Source of the DNA: UBA3839 sp963627995
GTDB taxonomy: Bacteria > Bacteroidota > Bacteroidia > Bacteroidales > Bacteroidaceae
Direction of reading: 5' to 3'
DNA: 64,000 nt
NCBI GenBank assembly: GCA_963627995.1
Contig: CAVGCV010000010.1
Location: 1-64,000 of the forward strand
Part shown: piece by piece, positions 53,729 through 61,938 of the stretch
Numbering within the stretch: position 1 is the first letter of the stretch
Layout: every line of letters begins with the position of its first letter
Position numbers and translations under genes: made by a program
The notes under the pieces: generated by a model
Seen by the model: only the letters and a program-made list of their open reading frames with translations
What the model was told of the DNA's origin: nothing
Databases searched by the model: none

Positions 53729-55096
53729 ATGAAAATATTAAGAGGTCTTGCACTTGTGTTGCTCATGCCCCTTTCGCTGGCTTGGGGATGGGCGCAGGAT
53801 AATGTGATTGACGAGGTTATTTGGGTGGTGGGAGAAGAAGCCATTTTGAAATCCGACGTAGAGCAGGCGCGTATTGAGGCACAAGTGCAAAGACAACATT
53901 TGGCTGGTGATCCTTACTGCGTTATCCCTGAACAGCTGGCCATTCAAAAATTGTTTCTTCATCAGGCCGCCATCGATAGTATTGAGGTGACTGACAGTGA
54001 AGTACTGCAGAAAGTAGAGGAGCAGATGGACTACTATGTTCAAAAGATCGGCTCGAAAGAGAAAATGGAGGAGTATTTCGGACGAACGTCGTCGCAGATA
54101 CGGGAACAGCTTTTCCAGCGTGTCAAGGAGGAAATGATTATCAGCGAGGTGCGCCTTAAGCTGGCGGGCGACTTGAAAGTGACACCAGCACAAGTGCGTC
54201 GCTACGTTAAGGAACTCCCCGAGGACAGCTTGCCTTTCATCCCAACTCAACTTGAGGTGCAGATTCTTGTGCGCAAACCAGTGGTCGCGCCGGCGGAGAT
54301 AGAGCGTGTGAAGAACGAACTCCGTGACTACACCGAACGTGTGAATTCTGGCCAATCGCAGTTCTCGACGCTGGCACTGCTTCATTCCGAAAATCGCGAG
54401 ACGGGAGCGCGTGGTGGAGAATGGGGCTTTACGGGACGGCGGCTGCTTACTCCCGAGTTTGCGTCTGTTGCGTTCAATCTCACCGACCCCAAGACCGTGT
54501 CGAAGATAGTGGAGGATGAGTATGGCTTCCACATCATACAACTGATTGAGAAACGAGGCGATCGCGTGAATGTTCGTCACATTTTGCGCAAACCGCGTGT
54601 GAGCGATGCCGAACTCACCGCTTGCTTGAATCAGATGGATAGTATCCTTGCCTACGTCACCGACAACAAGTGTACATTTGAAGAGGCTGTGACCAACACG
54701 TCTCAAGACCCCGATACCAGGGCCAACTATGGTATCATGGTGAATAAGAATGAGGAAAGCTCTCTCTATGGAACTCCGCGTTTTGAAATGAAAGATTTGC
54801 CGACGGAAGTTGCCCGGGCTGTGGCCAATCTTAAAACGGGGGAAACTTCCAAAGCCTTTGTCATGGTGGATAAGAACGGCAAAGAAGTGGTTGCAGTCGT
54901 TAAGTTGCGCAATCGTGTCAATGGGCATCGTGCGACCATGCGTGACGACTATCAGGCGTTGCAAAATGCTTTGCTCGATAAACTTGGAGAGGAAAAAACA
55001 GACGAATGGATACGCAAAATGCAGAAAACCACCTACATCCGTATCAATGAAGACTGGAAAAACTGTGAATTCCGTTATCCTGGCTGGGTGAAGTAA
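53729..55096 (+). CDS. SurA-like periplasmic chaperone/peptidyl-prolyl isomerase
   Basis: The 455-residue protein has a signal peptide (about 1-22, GWAQ) and the SurA N-terminal chaperone region (VIWVVGEEAILKSDVEQARIEAQ). Two parvulin domains follow: about 172-280 (LEVQILVRKP, GGEWGFTGRRLL, YGFHIIQLIEKRG) and about 285-390 (VNVRHILRKPRVS). It is expected to escort barrel proteins to the outer membrane. Its start lies seven bases after the previous gene, so the two are cotranscribed. Confidence 0.9.
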   Translation: MKILRGLALVLLMPLSLAWGWAQDNVIDEVIWVVGEEAILKSDVEQARIEAQVQRQHLAGDPYCVIPEQLAIQKLFLHQAAIDSIEVTDSEVLQKVEEQMDYYVQKIGSKEKMEEYFGRTSSQIREQLFQRVKEEMIISEVRLKLAGDLKVTPAQVRRYVKELPEDSLPFIPTQLEVQILVRKPVVAPAEIERVKNELRDYTERVNSGQSQFSTLALLHSENRETGARGGEWGFTGRRLLTPEFASVAFNLTDPKTVSKIVEDEYGFHIIQLIEKRGDRVNVRHILRKPRVSDAELTACLNQMDSILAYVTDNKCTFEEAVTNTSQDPDTRANYGIMVNKNEESSLYGTPRFEMKDLPTEVARAVANLKTGETSKAFVMVDKNGKEVVAVVKLRNRVNGHRATMRDDYQALQNALLDKLGEEKTDEWIRKMQKTTYIRINEDWKNCEFRYPGWVK

Positions 55097-55191
55097 TTGG
55101 ATGTTTGTGTGGACGGGTGGCTCGTGGTGCAGGATTTGTGGTTTTTAGCATCAATCCGTAATGTGTTCAGCGGCCTCGATGTGGCGATGTA

Positions 55192-55212
55192 GTGAAAAGA
55201 CTTTCTTTTCAC
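55192..55212 (+). terminator. Small hairpin before the OstA-like gene
   Basis: Arms GTGAAAAG (55192-55199) and CTTTTCAC (55205-55212) with a five-base loop. No T run follows directly, so termination is uncertain. Confidence 0.35.
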
Positions 55213-55265
55213 GGCGATTCTTGATTTTTCTTTTTGCGCGACCGTTGTGAACGGACAGGGATAAA

Positions 55266-56918
55266 ATGGAAAAAAATAAAAGAACGACGACAAGATGCAG
55301 TACGAGGCTGCTTTTCAGTCTCGCATTGCTTTTGTTTTCTGTGGCAGCCGTGGCTGTGATGCCGGATAAGCGTCCGCGTCGCTCTCCTACGGACAAGCGC
55401 ATTCATCTTATCCACAGCGATGTACTCTATAAGAATTGGGAAGATCCACGCGCGGAGGTGCTGGTGGGCCATGTGCAGCTTAGCCACGAAGGCGTGTTCA
55501 TGGACTGCGATAGCGCCAAATTCTATCGTGAGGATAATTCTTTCGACGCTTTTGGTAATGTGCGCATGATGCAAGGCGACACGCTGAAACTGTTTTGTGA
55601 CACGCTCTATTACGATGGCTTCGAGATGCGGGCGCGCGCCCGGGGAAAAGTCGTCATGCATCACAAAAAGACACGCCTTGAAACTGAAAATCTTGACTAC
55701 GACCGCGCTTATGGCGTGGGCATGTATATGGATGGCGGCACGCTCTACGACGCTGACAACGTGCTGGTGTCCGACTGGGGGCAATACACGCCGTCGGCGC
55801 ACGAGGCGTTTTTTACTGACAATGTACATCTGACCAACCCCCGCTTTTCGCTTGTCTCAGATACCCTTTTTTATTATACGGACACGGAGCGGGCGCGCAT
55901 CCTTTCGCCCACCAATATTACTTCGCACGACGGCACTTTCGTTTACGGCATTCGTGGCGACTACGACACGAAGTCGGGAAAGGCAAGTCTGATGGACCGC
56001 TCGTACATTATCAAGGACATGCGGCGCATCGAGGGGGACAGCCTCTACAGCGACAAGGAAACAGGGGTGGACGAGGCTTTTGGCCATGTCGTCCTGACCG
56101 ACGAGGAGAACGATTGCAAGCTGACGGGAAACTATTGCAAGTATTTCGAACAGACGGGCGATGCCGTGGCGACGGACAGCGCGGTCGTCTATGAGTATTC
56201 GTCGGGCGACACGCTGTATGTGCACGCCGACACCCTGAAGATGTTTACGTTTAACCTTGGCACGGACTCCGTGACGCGCAACCTCCATGCCTACCATCAT
56301 GTGCGGATGTACCGCACCGATGTGCAGGGCGTGTGCGATTCTTTGGTCACCATCCAGCACGACTCTTGCACCTACATGTATGGACAGCCCATTCTTTGGA
56401 ACGACGAACAGCAGGTGTTCGGCGAGGAAATTCGCATCTACAACAATGATAGCACCATCGACTGGATCCACATCATCAACCAGGCCATGACGGTGGAGCG
56501 GAAGGACTCCGTCTCCTTCAACCAGGTGGCGGCGCGTGAGATGTTCTGCTACTTTCGTGGCGGCGAGATAGAGCGGAACGAGGCGCATGGCAATGTCTAT
56601 GTGGTTTATTTCATTGACGAGGACGATGGCTATCGCATCGGGATGAACTATACGGAAACCACCGACATGAAGATGTACATGGCCAATCGGAAGGTGGAGC
56701 GAATATGGATGCCTACGTCGTCAGGCACGATGTTCCCCGACTTGAAAATACCCTCGGACAAACGCTACCTCGCTGGCTTCGCGTGGTTCGACTACATACG
56801 CCCCCGTGACAAGCACGACATCTACGAATGGCGGGCGAAGGACAGCAAGAATGTCCTGAAGAAGACAGCTCCGCGCACAGTCCCGTTGCAGAAGCTCGGC
56901 GATGTCGGGCGTGATTGA
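55266..56918 (+). CDS. OstA/LptA-like periplasmic protein
   Basis: The 550-residue protein has an N-terminal hydrophobic signal segment (about 14-32) and repeated short beta-strands of the OstA/LptA type (about 45-250: IHLIHSDVLYKN, LVGHVQLSHEGVFMDCDSAKFY, AFGNVRMMQGDTLKLFCDTLYYDG). More OstA-like repeats follow. LptA-type proteins carry lipopolysaccharide across the periplasm. The Bacteroidota version is longer and probably contributes to the LptA/LptD bridge. The position after SurA-like chaperones fits outer-membrane assembly. Confidence 0.85.
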   Translation: MEKNKRTTTRCSTRLLFSLALLLFSVAAVAVMPDKRPRRSPTDKRIHLIHSDVLYKNWEDPRAEVLVGHVQLSHEGVFMDCDSAKFYREDNSFDAFGNVRMMQGDTLKLFCDTLYYDGFEMRARARGKVVMHHKKTRLETENLDYDRAYGVGMYMDGGTLYDADNVLVSDWGQYTPSAHEAFFTDNVHLTNPRFSLVSDTLFYYTDTERARILSPTNITSHDGTFVYGIRGDYDTKSGKASLMDRSYIIKDMRRIEGDSLYSDKETGVDEAFGHVVLTDEENDCKLTGNYCKYFEQTGDAVATDSAVVYEYSSGDTLYVHADTLKMFTFNLGTDSVTRNLHAYHHVRMYRTDVQGVCDSLVTIQHDSCTYMYGQPILWNDEQQVFGEEIRIYNNDSTIDWIHIINQAMTVERKDSVSFNQVAAREMFCYFRGGEIERNEAHGNVYVVYFIDEDDGYRIGMNYTETTDMKMYMANRKVERIWMPTSSGTMFPDLKIPSDKRYLAGFAWFDYIRPRDKHDIYEWRAKDSKNVLKKTAPRTVPLQKLGDVGRD

Positions 56919-56962
56919 GGCTGCCGACCCAATGTGTTGTCCGAACTTAAACCAAAGGAAAC

Positions 56963-57256
56963 ATGAGCTTGTTCAGAGTAAGAAAACCACGCGCATTCCA
57001 CCACAACTACATCTATTACGACCCGCGCAAGGAGAAATTGCAAAAGATTAAGGAGGGGGCGGAGCGTGACCTTGGCATGCGTCCCCCGAAAGAATTTACC
57101 CCGGAGGATATTCGCGGGAAGTTCGTGAACGCCACGAGCCACCTGCGCCGTCGCAAGGAAAGCAAGCGGAAGCACCTTTCCAGTGGCGTGCTGATACTGA
57201 TTATCGTGGGGCTCATCCTGTTGATGCGGTATCTTTACACGGGACGCGTGTTTTGA
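56963..57256 (+). CDS. Small conserved membrane protein of unknown function
   Basis: This 97-residue protein has a basic, mostly polar N-terminal half (RKPRAFHHNYIYYDPRKEKL) and one transmembrane helix near the C-terminus (about 74-89, GVLILIIVGLILLMRY). The N-terminus carries no signal and is probably cytoplasmic. I do not recognise a named family. It lies between the OstA-like gene (44 bases) and mutL (36 bases) in the same direction and so is probably cotranscribed with them. A link to envelope assembly is only a guess. Confidence 0.72.
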   Translation: MSLFRVRKPRAFHHNYIYYDPRKEKLQKIKEGAERDLGMRPPKEFTPEDIRGKFVNATSHLRRRKESKRKHLSSGVLILIIVGLILLMRYLYTGRVF

Positions 57257-57292
57257 CACCGGGACATCGAGGACTGACAACTGTGCACGCTT

Positions 57293-59194
57293 ATGGACGA
57301 CATCATACATCTTTTGCCCGACTCCGTCGCCAACCAAATTGCGGCGGGTGAAGTGGTTCAGCGCCCGGCCTCCATTGTGAAAGAAATGGTGGAGAACGCC
57401 ATTGATGCGGGCGCGACCCGTGTGCAGGTGCTGGCGACCGACGGGGGGAAGACGTGCGTCCAGGTTATCGACGACGGGAAGGGTATGTCGGAGACCGACG
57501 CACGCCTTTCTTTTGAGCGCCATGCGACATCGAAGATTTCTTCCGCTGCCGATTTGTTCAGCCTGCACACCATGGGGTTCCGTGGCGAGGCGCTGGCTTC
57601 GATTGCCGCCGTTGCGCAGGTGGACTTGAAGACGCGCCGTGCGGTCGACGAACTGGGGACGTACATCCAGGTTGCCGGATCGAAGGTGGAACGCCAAGAA
57701 CCCATTGCGTGTCCCGTGGGAAGCAATTTCGCCGTAAAAAATCTGTTCTTCAATGTTCCCGCTCGCAGGAAATTCTTAAAATCGAACCAAACGGAGATGT
57801 CGAACATCGTGTCGGAGTTCGAGCGCATCGCCTTGGTCTATCCCGACATCGCTTTCACCCTGTGCAACAATGGGACGGAAGTCTATCGGCTGGATGCGTC
57901 CTCTGCCCGCCAGCGGATTCTCGACGTGTTCGGCAGGAAGGTGAACACCGACTTGCTGTCGATAGGCGCGGAAACCTCCATTGTCAGAATCTCCGGCTAT
58001 GTGGGCAAGCCCGAGTCGGCGCGGAAAAAAGGCTCTCACCAGTTCTTCTTTGTAAACGGGCGCTACATGAAGAACCCCTATTTCCATAGCGCGGTGATGC
58101 ACGCATTCGACAACCTCGTGCCTGCGGGCGAGCACGTTTCCTACTTCATCTACCTGACGGTGGAGGCATCGACCATCGATGTGAATGTCCATCCAACGAA
58201 GACGGAAATCAAGTTCGACAACGAGCGCGAGATATGGCAGATTCTGTCGGCCGTGGTCAAAGAGGCTTTGGGGAAGTACAGCAATGTGCCGGTCATCGAT
58301 TTCGACGTGGCCGACCGCCCGGACATTCCCGCCATGGGGCAGGGCAATCCAGCCCCGAAGATGCCGCAAAGTACGGGCTTTTACAACCCTTTTGAGGCCG
58401 CAGGCCGAAAGAAAGACCCGTACCGCTCGGAATGGCAGCGGCTCTACTCCGGCTTGGAGACCTTCGAGCGGAAGCCGGATGCCGGAAAGGCTGTTCGCGG
58501 CAGCCTGTTGAACGCCGAGGAGGAAGTCGTGCTGGAGGGGCTTGTGCGCGCCCGGGGGGACGAGGCGCAGCCGACGCTGTGGAGCGACGCGGAGGCCGAC
58601 GCCGTGAAGAACATGGACGCCGATGAAATCGCGCAGCTTCCGTGCTTCCAATACAGGGGGCGCTTCCTTGTGCTGCCATCCCCGAACGGCTTGATGTTTG
58701 TCGACCAGCACCGGGCGCATGTGCGCATCCTGTACGAGGAGTATATGCAGCGCATCACGACCCGCAGCAGGGTGTCACAACGGCTTCTCTTCCCGGAAGT
58801 CGTCCAGTTCTCCCAGAACGAGTGCTTGACGGTAGAGGCGGTCATGGACGAGCTGGAGAGCATCGGCTTTGAGCTGTCGAACCTTGGCGGCGGCTCCTAC
58901 TCCGTCATGGGCGTCCCGTCGGGCATCGACGGCCTTAACCCCGAAAAGCTCCTTCACGACTTGGTGTATGTGGCGATGGAGCGAGGCACAAGCGTGAAGA
59001 GCGAGGTGGGGGAGTCCATTGCGCTGGCCATGGCGCAGTCGGCCGCAATCGTGTATGGCCAAGTGCTGACGGCCGACGAAAGCTCGCACTTGCTTTCCCA
59101 ACTGTTCCGCCTGCCCACCCCGATGCGCACGCCCGACGGGAAAATCGTATTCAACTTTGTGGAACATCGCGCCATTGAACACCTGTTCGGGTAG
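57293..59194 (+). CDS. mutL: DNA mismatch repair protein MutL
   Basis: The 633-residue GHKL ATPase couples MutS recognition to strand removal. N-terminal motifs are ENAIDAGAT, DDGKGMS and GFRGEALASIAAV. The C-terminal dimerisation domain covers about 440-633. Endonuclease-type MutL proteins have DQHA(X)2E; here the matching stretch reads DQHRAHVRILYEE (from Asp471), with Val477 where the metal-binding Glu is expected. The nicking activity may therefore be lost or work differently. The length is normal. Confidence 0.95.
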   Translation: MDDIIHLLPDSVANQIAAGEVVQRPASIVKEMVENAIDAGATRVQVLATDGGKTCVQVIDDGKGMSETDARLSFERHATSKISSAADLFSLHTMGFRGEALASIAAVAQVDLKTRRAVDELGTYIQVAGSKVERQEPIACPVGSNFAVKNLFFNVPARRKFLKSNQTEMSNIVSEFERIALVYPDIAFTLCNNGTEVYRLDASSARQRILDVFGRKVNTDLLSIGAETSIVRISGYVGKPESARKKGSHQFFFVNGRYMKNPYFHSAVMHAFDNLVPAGEHVSYFIYLTVEASTIDVNVHPTKTEIKFDNEREIWQILSAVVKEALGKYSNVPVIDFDVADRPDIPAMGQGNPAPKMPQSTGFYNPFEAAGRKKDPYRSEWQRLYSGLETFERKPDAGKAVRGSLLNAEEEVVLEGLVRARGDEAQPTLWSDAEADAVKNMDADEIAQLPCFQYRGRFLVLPSPNGLMFVDQHRAHVRILYEEYMQRITTRSRVSQRLLFPEVVQFSQNECLTVEAVMDELESIGFELSNLGGGSYSVMGVPSGIDGLNPEKLLHDLVYVAMERGTSVKSEVGESIALAMAQSAAIVYGQVLTADESSHLLSQLFRLPTPMRTPDGKIVFNFVEHRAIEHLFG

Positions 59195-59247
59195 GATGCT
59201 TCCAAGCCTTTTCTAAAGTTTTTATAATCAACCTCTTGCGTGTTCTT

Positions 59248-59359
59248 AAAAAAACACTGCGGAGGGGGCCGGAAAACGTCTGCGGAGAAAATAATTTTTG
59301 TCCGCGGACGAAATGTATTTTGTCCGCGGAGCGCGGGACTTTTCTCTGCGGAGTTTTTT
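59248..59359. repeat. CTGCGGAG palindromic intergenic element, copy E
   Basis: 112-bp core starting AAAAAAACACTGCGGAG and ending CTCTGCGGAGTTTTTT. Inner words are GTCTGCGGAG, GTCCGCGGACG and GTCCGCGGAGCGCGGGAC, with A/T blocks between. The left flank (AATCAACCTCTTGCGTG) resembles the flanks of copies B and C. The right flank has GCAAGTACTTGATTTCCAG, which also recalls the palindrome at the window start. It lies between mutL and the OmpA gene, in a 546-bp gap that otherwise holds the ompA promoter and leader. Confidence 0.85.
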
Positions 59360-59545
59360 ACGGCATTTTTGCGCGCTGCAAGTACTTGATTTCCAGTAGG
59401 GCCTGTCGTTGCAAGGAAGAACGGCCCGCTCGCCCCCGCTATGGGGCATTGCGTGCGCTTTTCCGTTTGTTCTTCACGGGAAATCGGCATCTGGCTCTTT
59501 TAACGCTACTTAAATGTTAAAAAAACGTTTTTTTTGAGCGGAACG

Positions 59546-59578
59546 TTGTGCGGCATTAAAGAATAAATAGTATTTTTG
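59546..59578 (+). promoter_or_regulatory. Promoter of the OmpA-family gene
   Basis: -33 TTG (59546-59548) and -7 TATTTTTG (59571-59578) with 22-base spacing. Confidence 0.78.
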
Positions 59579-59584
59579 CACAAA

Positions 59585-59740
59585 AGTTGGAGCGGATTAT
59601 GTCCTTTTGTCCGTAAAGAGGGAAGATGTTAGAGTGTTCTTTTACTCTTGTGATGTGGGGCTAATCTCACGGAGATTTGAGACGAAATGCTTGGCTTGAA
59701 AGATAACTAAAATATTTGTTGTTTTATTAAAAAAGTATTT
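59585..59740 (+). promoter_or_regulatory. Long 5' leader of the OmpA-family gene
   Basis: A leader of about 155 bases with two small stem-loops: AGAGT/ACTCT (59631-59648) and AATCTC/GAGATT (59663-59677), followed by an A/T-rich stretch before the ATG. Highly expressed porin messages often use such leaders for stability or control. No known riboswitch is recognised. Confidence 0.45.
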
Positions 59741-60934
59741 ATGAAAAAGTTAATGGTTGCGCTGGCTATTGCTGGCCTTGGCACTGCAGCTGCAAATGCT
59801 CAGTCCACGTCGATCGAAACTCCTTCTAAGTACACCGTTGCAACAAACTCGTTCTGGAGCAACTGGTATGTACAGGTTGGTGTTGACATGGCACTTCAGA
59901 ACCCTTATGGCGCAAAAGACTGGTCCGACAACGTGTTCCCTAACGGTAAGTCGTTCGGCGTTGACGTTGCTTTGGGCAAGTGGTTCACACCTGGTCTCGG
60001 GCTCCGCGGCAAGCTGCTGTGGGAGAACGGCATCATTGAGAACAAGCACCAGAACTACAGCGGCAACTACGGCGGCCGTACCGGCAACTCCCAGTGGACT
60101 CCCGAGTACGACGACGGTGGCTACGCTGCTCTCTATGGCGACGTGATGTTCAACCTCAGCAACATGTTCTGCGGTTACAGCGAGACTCGCGTTTGGAACT
60201 TCATCCCCTACCTCCGTGCCGGTGTCCTCCGCAGCTTCCAGTACAGCCAGTACACTCCGGCTCTCGGCGGCGGTATCGAGAACACTTGGCGTCTGTCCAA
60301 GCATGTCAACGTCTACCTTGACCTTGCTTACACGACAACGACAGCTCGTTTCGTTGGCTACCACGCAGCTCCCGACCACGACCACGCTACAAACCATGGC
60401 ATCGTGACCGCAGACCTCGGTGTGCAGTTCAACCTTGGCAAGAGCACGTTCGACAAGGCCGTTTCTCTCAGCGCATACAACGCACTTGCAGCCCAGAGCG
60501 AAGAGGCTCTTGCTAAGCTCCGTGCAGAGCTCGACCGCGAGCGCGCTATCAACGCCGACCTCCGCGCTCAGCTTGCCAAGAAGCCCACGTCCACTGTCCA
60601 GACCGAGAAGATTGTTGCAAGCTCGGCTACTTCCGTATTCTTCGACCTCAACTCCACGAAGATCAACTCTCAGAAGGATCTCGTGAACCTCGACGCTGTT
60701 GCCAAGGTTGCCAAGGATTCTGGCGCTAAGGTTGTCGTTACGGGTTCTGCCGACAGCAAGACGGGTTCTTCCGCTTGGAACCAGAAGCTGTCTGAAGGCC
60801 GTGCGCAGGCCGCTGTTAATGCGCTCGTTGAGCGTGGCGTAAGCCGTGACAAGATTGAGGTGAAGGCCGTTGGTGGCATCAACGAGGTAAGCCCGTATCC
60901 CCTCAACCGCCGTGCCGTTATCGAGCTGAAGTAA
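59741..60934 (+). CDS. OmpA-family outer-membrane porin/anchor
   Basis: The 397-residue protein has a signal peptide (1-20, AANAQ), an N-terminal eight-strand-type barrel (about 25-230) and a coiled linker (about 235-275, EEALAKLRAELDRERAINADL). A C-terminal OmpA peptidoglycan-binding domain covers about 290-397 (VFFDLNSTKINSQKDL, then LSEGRAQAAVNALVERGV). It ties the outer membrane to the cell wall. Codon use differs from the neighbours and favours a narrow set (for example CTT/CTC and GCT/GCA), which suggests very high expression. It has its own promoter, a long leader and a terminator. Confidence 0.94.
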   Translation: MKKLMVALAIAGLGTAAANAQSTSIETPSKYTVATNSFWSNWYVQVGVDMALQNPYGAKDWSDNVFPNGKSFGVDVALGKWFTPGLGLRGKLLWENGIIENKHQNYSGNYGGRTGNSQWTPEYDDGGYAALYGDVMFNLSNMFCGYSETRVWNFIPYLRAGVLRSFQYSQYTPALGGGIENTWRLSKHVNVYLDLAYTTTTARFVGYHAAPDHDHATNHGIVTADLGVQFNLGKSTFDKAVSLSAYNALAAQSEEALAKLRAELDRERAINADLRAQLAKKPTSTVQTEKIVASSATSVFFDLNSTKINSQKDLVNLDAVAKVAKDSGAKVVVTGSADSKTGSSAWNQKLSEGRAQAAVNALVERGVSRDKIEVKAVGGINEVSPYPLNRRAVIELK

Positions 60935-60960
60935 TCTCTGCTGCCAGAGTTGGCAAGTCA

Positions 60961-60993
60961 AGGGGTGTTGCCACAACGGCGACACCCCTTTTT
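60961..60993 (+). terminator. Terminator of the OmpA-family gene
   Basis: Twelve-base-pair stem (AGGGGTGTTGCC with GGCGACACCCCT, one G-T pair), loop ACAAC, then five T residues. Confidence 0.9.
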
Positions 60994-61040
60994 GCTGCGC
61001 GCGGCCGGCGGATGACGCTGGCGAAAAACCGACCGGTTTG

Positions 61041-61071
61041 TTTGCCTGTTGGGAAAAAAGCCGTACCTTTG
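61041..61071 (+). promoter_or_regulatory. Promoter of the tRNA-Pro/tRNA-Val unit
   Basis: -33 TTTG (61041-61044) and -7 TACCTTTG (61064-61071), spacing 19 bases. Confidence 0.8.
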
Positions 61072-61129
61072 CATGGCTTTTGGAGGAGGGCGCGCGGCCC
61101 GCTTCCTTAGGGCCAAGACAAACGGGAGA

Positions 61130-61202
61130 CGGGGTATAGCGCAGTTGGTAGCGTTCCTGGTTTGGGACCAGGCGGTCGCGTGTTCGAGTCACGCTGCCCC
61201 GA
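61130..61202 (+). tRNA. tRNA-Pro (TGG)
   Basis: Cloverleaf with acceptor CGGGGTA/TGCCCCG, anticodon stem CCTGG/CCAGG around TTTGGGA (anticodon TGG) and T arm GCGTG/CACGC. CCA is not encoded. Confidence 0.95.
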
Positions 61203-61216
61203 CAGATGAAAGACGG

Positions 61217-61291
61217 GGGCGTTTAGCTCAGCTGGTTCAGAGCGTCTGCCTTACAAGCAGAGGGTCGGCGGTTCGAATCCGTCAACGCCCA
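61217..61291 (+). tRNA. tRNA-Val (TAC)
   Basis: Cloverleaf with acceptor GGGCGTT/AACGCCC, anticodon stem TCTGC/GCAGA around CTTACAA (anticodon TAC) and T loop TTCGAAT. CCA is not encoded. It lies 14 bases after tRNA-Pro, so one transcript is likely. Confidence 0.95.
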
Positions 61292-61297
61292 CATTCG

Positions 61298-61334
61298 AGA
61301 GGAATAGCCCCCAAGAGGGTTCGTTCCTCTTTTC
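61298..61334 (+). terminator. Terminator after the tRNA pair
   Basis: Seven-base-pair stem AGAGGAA/TTCCTCT with a T-rich tail; an inner CCC/GGG pairing may extend it. Confidence 0.5.
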
Positions 61335-61393
61335 TTGTTGATGGGCCAAGTCTTTGGCTTGTGAAACCGGCAATGCCGGCACTTTGGACCGAT

Positions 61394-61735
61394 ATGGCGC
61401 GAGACAACAACTGGAAAGAACGGCTGGGAATGGTGTACTCCACCAATCCCCGTTTTGACTTCGACACCGGCGAGGGACTGGAGCAGGAGACGCTTCCGAA
61501 GGAGCGGCAGGAACTGCGCGTGTCCATCGAGAAGGCCGGAAGGGGCGGCAAGGTCGTCACGCTGGTCAAAGGCTTCGTGGGGGCGGAGGCTGACCTGAAG
61601 GCTCTTGGCAAACTGCTGAAGACGAAATGCGGCGTAGGGGGCAGCGCGAAGGATGGCGAAATCCTGGTTCAGGGCGACCACAGGCCGAAGGTGCTCCAGC
61701 TGCTGCTGGCAGAGGGCTATACCCGTTCAAAGTGA
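61394..61735 (+). CDS. SUI1/YciH translation initiation factor-like protein
   Basis: The 113-residue protein has an N-terminal tail (about 1-35) and a SUI1/eIF1 domain (about 38-113; RVSIEKAGRGGKVVTLVKGF, CGVGGSAKDGEILVQGDHR). The eukaryotic relative monitors start-codon choice; bacterial YciH proteins affect initiation fidelity under stress. The start at 61394 is used because the longer frame runs back through two tRNA genes. It may be read through from the tRNA promoter. A direct link to translation is inferred from the fold. Confidence 0.9.
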   Translation: MARDNNWKERLGMVYSTNPRFDFDTGEGLEQETLPKERQELRVSIEKAGRGGKVVTLVKGFVGAEADLKALGKLLKTKCGVGGSAKDGEILVQGDHRPKVLQLLLAEGYTRSK

Positions 61736-61814
61736 TTCTCCCTCCGCTTCTCTCGGCGTTTTGAGGCAGGACGGAGCAAGGGGGGGCTGTGAGGGCTAAC
61801 AGGTTGCCAGTCTC

Positions 61815-61889
61815 TGCATTAAAAAATGCAAATCATCCGATAATATACGGAAAAGTCGTATCTTTGCAAGCGTATTGAGAATATACGGA
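61815..61889 (+). promoter_or_regulatory. parAB promoter region with repeated operator-like words
   Basis: The -7 box TATCTTTG is at 61859-61866. The word AATATACGGA occurs twice as a direct repeat (61842-61851 and 61880-61889) on both sides of it. A small palindrome TGCATT/AATGCA lies at 61815-61830. The repeats could be binding sites for autoregulation, but this is inference. Confidence 0.5.
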
Positions 61890-61938
61890 GGGGGAATGGC
61901 GCGGGAATTTGCACGTTCTCCTGCTAAACAGAAAGACT

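Noticed and set aside
6519..59359. A CRISPR array explanation for the CTGCGGAG repeats
   Set aside because: The words are short, occur in both orientations at irregular spacing inside each copy, have no unique spacers, and no cas genes are present.
61049..61735. A 228-residue protein reading through the tRNA genes
   Set aside because: Its first half is the translation of the tRNA-Pro and tRNA-Val genes; the real protein starts at 61394.
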